The notes beneath the pieces are model-generated. The model was given only the letters and a program-made list of their open reading frames with translations, ran no database searches and had not been told where the DNA came from. From an uncultured Oscillospiraceae bacterium (lineage in GTDB: Bacteria > Bacillota > Clostridia > Oscillospirales > Oscillospiraceae): DNA of 39,945 bases. The stretch covers positions 1-39,945 of the forward strand of contig CAQCFX010000009.1 in the NCBI GenBank assembly GCA_948766235.1, written 5' to 3'. The position numbers and the translations under genes are program-made. Shown here piece after piece: positions 13,840 to 20,689 of this stretch (position 1 is its first letter; every line of letters starts with the position of its first letter).

Positions 13840-16800
13840 ATGGCACGCAAGTTTAAAACCATGGACGGCAACACTGCCGCCGCCCACGTGTCCTATGCCT
13901 TTACCGAGGTGGCCGGCATCTATCCCATCACGCCGTCCAGCCCCATGGCGGACAACGTGGACCAGTGGGCCGCCGCCGGCCGGAAGAATATTTTCGGCCA
14001 GACCGTGAAGGTCATTGAGATGCAGTCCGAGGCCGGCGCCGCCGGCACGGTGCACGGCTCTCTGGCCGCCGGCGCCCTGACCACCACCTACACCGCCTCT
14101 CAGGGCCTGCTGCTGATGATTCCCAATATGTACAAAATCGCCGGCGAGCTGCTGCCCGGAGTGTTCCACGTGTCTGCCCGGACCGTGGCCAGCCACGCGC
14201 TGAACATCTTCGGCGACCACTCCGACGTCATGGCCTGCCGCCAGACCGGCTTTGCCATGCTGGCCGAGTCCAACCCCCAGGAGGTCATGGACCTGGGCGC
14301 GGTGGCCCATCTGGCCGCTATCAAGGGCCGCGTCCCCTTCCTGAACTTCTTCGACGGCTTCCGCACCTCCCACGAGATTCAGAAGATCGCCATTTGGGAT
14401 TACGAGGACCTGGCCGAGATGGCGGACTGGAAGGCCATTGAGGAGTTCCGCGCCCGCGCCCTCAACCCCGACCACCCCGTGATGCGCGGCTCCCACGAGA
14501 ACGGCGATATCTTCTTCCAGCACCGCGAGGCCTGCAACGCCTACTACGACGCCATCCCCGAGATCGTGGAGGAGTACATGGGCAAGGTCAACGCCAAGCT
14601 GGGCACCAACTATCAGCTGTTCAACTACTACGGCGCCGAGGATGCCGACCGGGTCATCATCGCCATGGGCTCCATCTGCGACGTGGCTGAGGAGGTCATC
14701 GACTACCTGAACGCCCACGGCAAGAAGGTGGGCCTGATTAAGGTGCGTCTGTACCGCCCCTGGCGCGCGGACAAGCTGCTCTCCGCCATCCCCGCCACCT
14801 GCAAGCACATCGCCGTGCTGGACCGCACCAAGGAGCCGGGCGCCCAGGGCGAGCCCCTCTACCTGGACGTGGTCACTGCTCTGGCCAACGCGGGGCGCAG
14901 CGACATCTCCGTGATTGGCGGCCGCTACGGCCTGGGCAGCAAGGACACTCCCCCCGCCAGCGTGTTCGCGGTGTATGAGGAGCTGACCCGTGCCCAGCCC
15001 AAGCGCCAGTTCACCATGGGCATTGTGGACGATGTGACCAACCTGTCCCTGGAGGAGAAACCCTCTCCCAACACCGCGGCCGAGGGCACCATCGAGGTCA
15101 AGTTCTGGGGTCTGGGCGGCGACGGCACCGTGGGCGCCAACAAGAACTCCATCAAGATCATCGGCGACCACACCGACAAGTATATCCAGGCGTACTTCCA
15201 GTACGACTCCAAGAAGACCGGCGGCGTGACCATCAGCCACCTGCGCTTTGGCGACCAGCCCATCCGCGCCCCCTACTATATCAACAAGGCCGACTTCGTG
15301 GCCTGCCACGTGCCCGCCTATATCGTCAAGGGCTTCCCCATGGTCCGGGACGTGAAGGACGGCGGCGTGTTCCTCATCAACTGCCAGTGGAGCCATGAGG
15401 AGCTCAACAAGCATATGCCCGCCGTGGCCAAGCGCTACATCGCCGAGCATAACATCCAGGTCTACACCATCAACGCCATCGACCTGGCCATCGAGATTGG
15501 CATGGGCAAGCGCACCAACACCATCCTCCAGTCCGCTTTCTTCAAGCTTGCCAACGTCATGCCCATCGACGAGGCCATCGGCTATATGAAGGACGCCGCC
15601 ACCCACTCCTACCTGAAGAAGGGCCAGGACGTGGTGGATATGAACCACAAGGCCATCGATCTGGGCGCCACCGCCTTCAAGAAGTTCGACGTGCCCGCCG
15701 ACTGGGCCAACGCCGTGGACGAGGACAAGGGCGAGCACCTGGAGGGCCGTTCCGAGCTGGTGGAAATGGTCAAGGACGTGATGGAGCCCATCAACCGCAT
15801 GGACGGCGACAGCCTGCCCGTGTCCTCCTTCGTGCCCCATGTGGACGGCACCTTCCAGCAGGGCGCTTCCGCCTATGAGAAGCGCGGCGTGGCCGTGTCC
15901 GTGCCCGCCTGGAACCAGGACACCTGCATCCAGTGCAACCAGTGCGCCTATGTCTGCCCCCACGCCACCATCCGTCCCTTCGCGCTCACCGAGGAGGAGG
16001 CCAAGAACGCCCCCGAGTGCGCCCAGATTGTGGACTTCAAGGCCGGCAAGGGCAAGGGCCTTTACAAGTACTCCCTGGCCGTCAGCCCCATGGACTGCAT
16101 GGGCTGCTCCGTCTGCGTAGGCATCTGCCCCACCAAGAGCCTGTCCATGGTGCCCCTGGAGCAGGAGTCCGGCCGCCAGAGCGCTTTCGACTATATGGTG
16201 GCCAATGTCACCGAAAAGAGCGAGGTCACCACTACCGCCACGGTTCCCGGCAGCCAGTTCAAGCAGCCCCTGCTTGAGTTCTCCGGCTCCTGCGCCGGCT
16301 GTGCCGAGACCGCCTATGCCCGCTTGGTCACTCAGGTGTGCGGCGAGCGTATGTACGTGTCCAACGCCACCGGCTGCTCCTCCATCTGGGGCGGTCCCGC
16401 CGCCACCTCTCCCTACACCGTCAACAAGGACGGCAAGGGCGTGGCTTGGGCCAACTCCCTGTTCGAGGACAACGCCGAGCACGGCCTGGGCCTACACCTG
16501 GGCCAGAAGGCCATCCGCAACGCCCTCATTGAGAAGCTGGAGGCCATGGTGGAGCACGGCCAGGGTCCTGCCGAGGATAAGGCCGTTATCCAGAAGTATC
16601 TGGACACCAAGGACGACGGCGAGGCCAATGCCGAGGCCGTCAAGGAACTGATTCCCGTCCTGGAGAACGCCGCGGCCCACGGCTGCCCCATCTCCCCGCA
16701 GATTCTGGCCCAGAAGGATTACCTGGGCAAGAAGTCCGTGTGGATTTTCGGCGGCGACGGCTGGGCGTACGACATCGGCTACGGCGGACTGGACCACGTG

Positions 16801-17385
16801 CTGGCCTCCGGCGAGGACGTGAACATCTTCGTGTTTGACACTGAGGTGTACTCCAACACCGGCGGACAGGCGTCCAAGTCCTCCAACCTGGGCCAGGTGG
16901 CGCAGTTTGCCGCCGCGGGCAAGGCCATCGGCAAGAAGTCCCTGGCGGAGATTGTCATGCAGTACGGTTACGTGTACGTGGCCCAGGTGGCCATGGGCGC
17001 CAACCCCAACCAGACCCTCCAGGCCATCCGGGAGGCCGAGGCCTATCACGGCCCGTCCCTCATCATCGGCTACAGCCCCTGTGAGATGCACTCCATCAAG
17101 GGCGGCATGGCCAACTGCCAGAGCGAGATGAAGAAGGCTGTGGCCTGCGGCTACTGGAACCTGTTCCGCTATAACCCCGCCCTGAAGGCCGAGGGCAAGA
17201 ATCCGTTCGTCCTGGACTCCAAGGCGCCCGCCGGCGGCTATCAGGAGTTCCTGCTCAACGAGGCCCGCTACAGCTCCCTGACCCGTTCCTTCCCGGAGCG
17301 CGCCGACGAGCTGTTCAAGAAGAACGAGGAAGCGGCCATGGAGCGCTGGGAGCACCTGCAGAAGCTGATTGAGCTGTATAAATAA
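13840..17385 (+). CDS. nifJ: Pyruvate:ferredoxin (flavodoxin) oxidoreductase
   Basis: 1181-aa single-chain PFOR that converts pyruvate and CoA to acetyl-CoA, CO2 and reduced ferredoxin, the central oxidative step of anaerobic pyruvate metabolism. Domain order: PFOR N-terminal domain (EVAGIYPITPSSPMAD, about 20); domain II; gamma domain with FWGLGGDGTVGANKNSIKI (about 425); EKR linker; an 8Fe ferredoxin insert with CIQCNQCAYVCP (Cys696) and CMGCSVCVGICP (Cys753); and the C-terminal TPP domain with CAGCAETAY, NATGCSSIWG, the GDG motif IFGGDGWAYDIGYGG and FDTEVYSNTGGQASKS. Length is normal and all cluster cysteines are present. RBS AAGGAGG. Strong terminator after the stop. Codon use is strongly biased to C/G-ending codons, as in a highly expressed gene. 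Confidence 0.98.
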   Translation: MARKFKTMDGNTAAAHVSYAFTEVAGIYPITPSSPMADNVDQWAAAGRKNIFGQTVKVIEMQSEAGAAGTVHGSLAAGALTTTYTASQGLLLMIPNMYKIAGELLPGVFHVSARTVASHALNIFGDHSDVMACRQTGFAMLAESNPQEVMDLGAVAHLAAIKGRVPFLNFFDGFRTSHEIQKIAIWDYEDLAEMADWKAIEEFRARALNPDHPVMRGSHENGDIFFQHREACNAYYDAIPEIVEEYMGKVNAKLGTNYQLFNYYGAEDADRVIIAMGSICDVAEEVIDYLNAHGKKVGLIKVRLYRPWRADKLLSAIPATCKHIAVLDRTKEPGAQGEPLYLDVVTALANAGRSDISVIGGRYGLGSKDTPPASVFAVYEELTRAQPKRQFTMGIVDDVTNLSLEEKPSPNTAAEGTIEVKFWGLGGDGTVGANKNSIKIIGDHTDKYIQAYFQYDSKKTGGVTISHLRFGDQPIRAPYYINKADFVACHVPAYIVKGFPMVRDVKDGGVFLINCQWSHEELNKHMPAVAKRYIAEHNIQVYTINAIDLAIEIGMGKRTNTILQSAFFKLANVMPIDEAIGYMKDAATHSYLKKGQDVVDMNHKAIDLGATAFKKFDVPADWANAVDEDKGEHLEGRSELVEMVKDVMEPINRMDGDSLPVSSFVPHVDGTFQQGASAYEKRGVAVSVPAWNQDTCIQCNQCAYVCPHATIRPFALTEEEAKNAPECAQIVDFKAGKGKGLYKYSLAVSPMDCMGCSVCVGICPTKSLSMVPLEQESGRQSAFDYMVANVTEKSEVTTTATVPGSQFKQPLLEFSGSCAGCAETAYARLVTQVCGERMYVSNATGCSSIWGGPAATSPYTVNKDGKGVAWANSLFEDNAEHGLGLHLGQKAIRNALIEKLEAMVEHGQGPAEDKAVIQKYLDTKDDGEANAEAVKELIPVLENAAAHGCPISPQILAQKDYLGKKSVWIFGGDGWAYDIGYGGLDHVLASGEDVNIFVFDTEVYSNTGGQASKSSNLGQVAQFAAAGKAIGKKSLAEIVMQYGYVYVAQVAMGANPNQTLQAIREAEAYHGPSLIIGYSPCEMHSIKGGMANCQSEMKKAVACGYWNLFRYNPALKAEGKNPFVLDSKAPAGGYQEFLLNEARYSSLTRSFPERADELFKKNEEAAMERWEHLQKLIELYK

Positions 17386-17455
17386 GCGCTCCATCGGAAC
17401 GCCCATTAAGCTGTATCGGCAGCTCCACGAATTCCCGCATAAGTAAAGCCCAAAA

Positions 17456-17490
17456 GGGGGACGCTTCTTTTTAAGAGCGTCCCCCTTTTT
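17456..17490 (+). terminator. nifJ terminator
   Basis: GGGGGACGCT and AGCGTCCCCC form a 10-bp stem followed by TTTTT, 70 bp after the nifJ stop. Confidence 0.92.
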
Positions 17491-17529
17491 CGCGTTGTGT
17501 GCGGGCGCATATCGTGCGCCTGGGGCTGT

Positions 17530-18294
17530 TTACGCCATGCCCTGCTCCAGCAGAGTGCGCAGTTGGCGGCAGCGGCGCTGGCAGGCGTCAATCAGCTCCG
17601 TGTACAGCTCCAGCAGGGCGGGGTCGTCCCAGTCGTCCGCCGCGATGCGAAACGCCGTCTCCTGGCGCTGCTCCGCCTGGTGCCGCTGGCGCAGCGCGCC
17701 CCAGTAGGACGCAATGGCCGGGGTGGTCAGCAGCTCGCTGGGCCAGTAGCGCAGCCCGGTGAGCAAAAAGTAGGCCGCCGACAGCTTTCGGGCCTGACGG
17801 TGCAGCTCGCCGGCCAGATTGTTAAGTACCCGTGCGTCGCTCCCTCTGGCCCGGCGGGCCAGATGCCGGTAGAACTGCCAGCCCTCCAGCGCCTCCATCA
17901 CCTGATGACGCAGCCGGGCCGTGCGGTCGCCGGCGGGCGAGGGCTGCTCCCACAGGGAGGGCAGGTCGCCTGCGCAGCTGAGGCCGTTGGGCTCCGGGAG
18001 TAAATCCGGCTGGGCGGGGGGCTCCTGCGCCGGGGGTTCCGGGGCGGGGGCCTCCTCCTGGGGCGGCTCCTGGGGAGTCTGCCAGCCGTCCGGCTGGGGT
18101 GTTTCCTCCTGAACTGGCGCATCCGGCAAAAGACCGTCCTGCTGGCGGGTCAGCGCCTCCAGCCGCTGACAGGACAGGTCGCCCTGCATGGTCTCAATGG
18201 GGCACTGGGCTTCGTCCCGGCCCGCCATCACCCGCTGCCACACCCGCCGGAACGTTTCCTGGTCCTTCGCCGAGCATGGGATGATTTCTTCCAT
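17530..18294 (-). CDS. Uncharacterised protein, possibly ferritin-like
   Basis: 254-aa protein of no recognised family. Residues 1-60 are a helical N-terminus (EEIIPCSAKDQETFRRVWQRVM). About 60-110 is a Pro/Glu/Gln-rich linker, surely disordered. Residues 125-250 are three or four amphipathic helices. In these, an E..Y..LA pattern (EALEGWQFYRHLAR), an E.H pattern (LAGELHRQARKLSAAYFLLTG) and DDPALLELYTELIDAC recall the helix layout of ferritin/rubrerythrin-like proteins, but the metal ligands are incomplete. No signal peptide or membrane span. The ATG at 18294 has AAAGGAGG 7 nt upstream. A weak promoter (TAGCAA-N17-TAGAAT) lies just upstream. It is divergent from sufCB and near its operators, so a link to iron handling is a hypothesis only. 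Confidence 0.7.
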   Translation of the reverse strand: MEEIIPCSAKDQETFRRVWQRVMAGRDEAQCPIETMQGDLSCQRLEALTRQQDGLLPDAPVQEETPQPDGWQTPQEPPQEEAPAPEPPAQEPPAQPDLLPEPNGLSCAGDLPSLWEQPSPAGDRTARLRHQVMEALEGWQFYRHLARRARGSDARVLNNLAGELHRQARKLSAAYFLLTGLRYWPSELLTTPAIASYWGALRQRHQAEQRQETAFRIAADDWDDPALLELYTELIDACQRRCRQLRTLLEQGMA

Positions 18295-18372
18295 GTTCAC
18301 ACCTCCTTTGCCCCTCATTCTATGTGGCAGGGGGAGGATTTGCTATTGGGCGAAAGACAGAAAACCTAAAAC

Positions 18373-18389
18373 CATAGTAAAACACTATG
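18373..18389. promoter_or_regulatory. Operator-like inverted repeat 1 upstream of sufC
   Basis: CATAG-N7-CTATG, within the flank AACCATAG...CTATGAATTT. It lies upstream of the -35 box and matches the repeat at 18435-18451; the centres are 62 bp apart, close to six helical turns. Confidence 0.6.
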
Positions 18390-18399
18390 AATTTTGTCC

Positions 18400-18428
18400 T
18401 TGACAGGGATTCCCTCCTATGGTATACT
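18400..18428 (+). promoter_or_regulatory. sufCB promoter (sigma-A type)
   Basis: TTGACA (18400-18405), 17-bp spacer, TATACT (18423-18428). Near-consensus and therefore strong unless repressed; it sits between the two CATAG-N7-CTATG repeats. Confidence 0.9.
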
Positions 18429-18434
18429 GCAAAC

Positions 18435-18451
18435 CATAGAAATAGACTATG
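18435..18451. promoter_or_regulatory. Operator-like inverted repeat 2 at sufC start site
   Basis: CATAG-N7-CTATG directly downstream of the -10 box, where a bound repressor would cover the transcription start. A further CTATGG-N10-ACCATAG pairing overlaps the -10 box. The likely regulator is an Rrf2/IscR-type Fe-S sensor (inference); none is encoded in the window. Confidence 0.6.
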
Positions 18452-18488
18452 ATTTCGCCCCGCGAAATCCTCATAGGAGCAATGGACT

Positions 18489-19223
18489 ATGCTTGAACTG
18501 AAACACCTCGCCTTTTCCGTAGAGGAGGGGGCGGGACAGAAGGACATCCTTCGGGATGTGTCCCTGACGGTGCCGGACGGCGCGTTTTGGGTGATCACCG
18601 GCCCCAATGGCGGGGGAAAGACCTCCCTGGCCCGGGCCATCATGGGGCTGAACCAGCCCACCGGCGGGCAGATTCTTTGGAATGGAGAGGACATCACCCA
18701 TCTCTCCATTACCCAGCGGGCCCAGCGGGGCATCAGCTACGGCTTCCAGCAGCCCCCCCGGTTCAAGGGTCTGCGGGTGCGTGACCTGCTGGGGATGGCG
18801 GCGGGCAACCCCTTCCTCAGCCGCACCGAGGGCTGCCAGCTGCTCACCCAGGTGGGCCTGTGCGCGGCGGACTATATTGACCGGGAGGTGGACGCCTCTT
18901 TGTCCGGCGGTGAGGTGAAGCGCATTGAGATTGCCACCATCCTGGCACGAAAGGCGCCGCTGATGATTTTTGACGAGCCGGAGGCGGGCATTGACCTGTG
19001 GTCCTTTGCCAAGCTCACTGAGACCTTTCGCTATATTCACGACAAGCGGGAGTCCACCATCGTCATCATCTCCCATCAGGAGCGAATCATCGGGCTGGCG
19101 GATGAGATTGTGCTGGTGGCGGACGGTCTGGTGTCCGAACAGGGTCCGCGGGAGGAGATTTTTCCCAAGATTTTGGCCAACACCCAGCCCGGGTGCGCCT
19201 TTGTGGGAGAGGAGGGACAGTAA
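18489..19223 (+). CDS. sufC: SufC-type Fe-S cluster assembly ATPase
   Basis: 244-aa cytoplasmic ABC-type ATPase that energises the SufB-type scaffold on which iron-sulfur clusters are built. Walker A is GPNGGGKTS (38-46), the Q-loop follows in SYGFQQPPRFKG, the signature is LSGGEVKRIE (about 140), Walker B is LMIFDEPEAGIDLW, and the switch His is in IIISHQER. The SufC-specific DEPEAGID is clear. AGGAG lies upstream with 9-nt spacing. The next gene begins immediately after the TAA. Only sufC and one sufB-like gene are present, which matches the minimal two-gene SUF layout (SmsCB) of some anaerobes. No cysteine desulfurase or SufU is adjacent. Confidence 0.93.
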   Translation: MLELKHLAFSVEEGAGQKDILRDVSLTVPDGAFWVITGPNGGGKTSLARAIMGLNQPTGGQILWNGEDITHLSITQRAQRGISYGFQQPPRFKGLRVRDLLGMAAGNPFLSRTEGCQLLTQVGLCAADYIDREVDASLSGGEVKRIEIATILARKAPLMIFDEPEAGIDLWSFAKLTETFRYIHDKRESTIVIISHQERIIGLADEIVLVADGLVSEQGPREEIFPKILANTQPGCAFVGEEGQ

Positions 19224-20141
19224 GTGAACCAGACCGATACCGAGCTGCTGCGGCAGATTGCCGATATGGACGGCGTGCCCCAGGGGGCCTACAACATCCG
19301 CAAGGACGGCGCGCTGGACTCCCGGCGCAGCACGGAGACGATAGAGATTTCCACCAAGCAGGACAAGCCGGGCATTGACATCCGCGTCAAGGCGGGGACA
19401 AAGGGCCAGGACGTCCATATCCCCGTGCTGCTCACACAGAGCGGGCTGACCGATTTGGTGTATAACGATTTCTTCATCGGCGAGGATTGCGACGTGGACA
19501 TCATTGCGGGCTGCGGCATCCACAACGACGGCTGCGACACCACCCAGCACGACGGGGTGCACACCTTCTACGTGGGCAAAAACTCCAAGGTGCGCTACAC
19601 GGAGAAGCACTACGGCGAGGGGGAGGGCTCCGGCAAGCGGGTGATGAACCCCCACACCATCGTCTATTTGGAAGAGGGCGCGTCCATCCAGCTGGAGACC
19701 GTCCAAATCAAAGGGGTGGACCACACCAAGCGGTATACCAAGGTGGAGATGGGCGCCAATGCCGAGGCGGTGGTCACAGAGCGGCTGCTCACCCATGCAG
19801 AGCAGTTTGCCGAGAGCAAAATGGACGTTATCATGAAGGGAGAGGGGGCCCGCACCCAGGTCATCTCCCGGTCGGTGGCCCAGGACCAGTCGGTGCAGGT
19901 GTTCTATCCCCAGGTGGTGGGGGACGCGCCCTGCTTTGGCCATGTCCAGTGCGACTCCATTATCATGGGGCAGGCTAAGGTGAGCTCCATCCCGGCAATC
20001 ACCGCCAACCACATGGACGCCCAGCTCATCCACGAGGCGGCCATCGGCAAGATTGCAGGGGACCAGATTCTCAAGCTCATGACCCTGGGGCTGACGGAGG
20101 AGGAAGCGGAGCAGAAGATTTTGGACGGCTTCCTGCGGTAA
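19224..20141 (+). CDS. sufB: SufB/SufD-family Fe-S scaffold (SmsB-like)
   Basis: 305-aa SufBD-core protein, much shorter than classical SufB (about 470) or SufD (about 400). It consists mainly of the right-handed beta-helix core (about 60-240) plus the C-terminal helical SufC-binding part. Family features are AGCGIHNDGCDTTQHDGVHTFYVG, the ERLLTHAEQFAESKMDVIMKGEGARTQVISRSVA repeats, the invariant-type HVQCDSIIMG, and the C-terminal EAAIGKIAGDQILKLMTLGLTEEEAE. With only SufC beside it, it probably acts as a homodimeric scaffold in a minimal SufBC2-like complex. GTG start directly after the sufC stop, with GGAGG upstream inside sufC. Followed by a strong bidirectional terminator. Confidence 0.92.
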   Translation: MNQTDTELLRQIADMDGVPQGAYNIRKDGALDSRRSTETIEISTKQDKPGIDIRVKAGTKGQDVHIPVLLTQSGLTDLVYNDFFIGEDCDVDIIAGCGIHNDGCDTTQHDGVHTFYVGKNSKVRYTEKHYGEGEGSGKRVMNPHTIVYLEEGASIQLETVQIKGVDHTKRYTKVEMGANAEAVVTERLLTHAEQFAESKMDVIMKGEGARTQVISRSVAQDQSVQVFYPQVVGDAPCFGHVQCDSIIMGQAKVSSIPAITANHMDAQLIHEAAIGKIAGDQILKLMTLGLTEEEAEQKILDGFLR

Positions 20142-20153
20142 GGTAAATAGAAT

Positions 20154-20186
20154 AAAAGCTCCCCCGGCACAGCCGGGGGAGCTTTT
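20154..20186. terminator. Bidirectional terminator between sufB and secG
   Basis: Perfect 15-bp repeat: AAAAGCTCCCCCGGC, loop ACA, GCCGGGGGAGCTTTT. It serves convergent sufB (plus) and secG (minus). Confidence 0.93.
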
Positions 20187-20197
20187 CGCTTACTTGC

Positions 20198-20434
20198 TTA
20201 CAGCAGGCAGACCACCAAAGTGAGGACCATAAAGATAATGGCCACCCATTTGGTCATACGGGCCAGACGGGCGTCGGCGGATTTGGCCTTGTTCTTGGAC
20301 AAAAACGTGTCGGCGCCGCCGGCGATGGCGCCGGACAGGCCCGCGCTCTTGCCGGACTGGAGCATGACCACGGCGATAAGGGCCAGGGCCACGATGAAAT
20401 AGATGATGGACAAAACGAGCTGGGGAGTAGTCAT
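20198..20434 (-). CDS. secG: SecG, preprotein translocase subunit
   Basis: 78-aa small subunit of the SecYEG membrane channel. Two membrane helices are visible (about 8-23 IIYFIVALALIAVVML and 60-77 WVAIIFMVLTLVVCLL). They flank the conserved loop QSGKSAGLSGAIAGGADTFLSKNKAKSADA, which contains the family's LSG and FL-K signatures. I chose the ATG at 20434 (MTTPQL) with AAAGGA upstream; an ATG three codons earlier is too close to that site. Single-gene unit with its own promoter (20502-20530) and terminator. Confidence 0.93.
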   Translation of the reverse strand: MTTPQLVLSIIYFIVALALIAVVMLQSGKSAGLSGAIAGGADTFLSKNKAKSADARLARMTKWVAIIFMVLTLVVCLL

Positions 20435-20501
20435 GTGACTCATATCCTTTCGGTTGATTCTTCGGCTCGGTGGGCACAATGTCCCCGCACAGATATTGGC
20501 T

Positions 20502-20530
20502 ATGATATCACATATTCCAGCGGAATGCAA
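20502..20530 (-). promoter_or_regulatory. secG promoter
   Basis: Minus strand: TTGCAT (20530-20525), 17 bp, TATCAT (20507-20502), about 70 bp upstream of secG. Confidence 0.75.
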
Positions 20531-20576
20531 GTTTTTTTTCTATGTGCGGGAAAGGGGGGTCTGTACGGTTTGTCAG

Positions 20577-20605
20577 TTGAAATAACCGAGAGAATTTGGT
20601 ATAAT
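20577..20605 (+). promoter_or_regulatory. recJ promoter
   Basis: TTGAAA (20577-20582), 17 bp, TATAAT (20600-20605), near-consensus. It is divergent from secG and may drive recJ, rel and the genes behind them. Confidence 0.85.
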
Positions 20606-20689
20606 CAAAGTATTATGACTATTACAGAGACAGGAACGGTCTTCCGGGCCGCCCGTTCCAGGGGGCGTTTGAGAGTTGAGGGACACAAG

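Noticed and set aside
13660..16482. Long open frame (940 codons) on the minus strand across nifJ
   Set aside because: It is the shadow of the highly biased, GC-rich nifJ codons. The translation is low-complexity Gly/His/Val/Leu without domain features, and it lies antisense to an unmistakable gene.
20435..20689. N-terminal extension of recJ
   Set aside because: The upstream in-frame stretch runs through the secG and recJ promoters and has no ribosome binding site; MKYQQWNLRP at 20690 is the family-like start.
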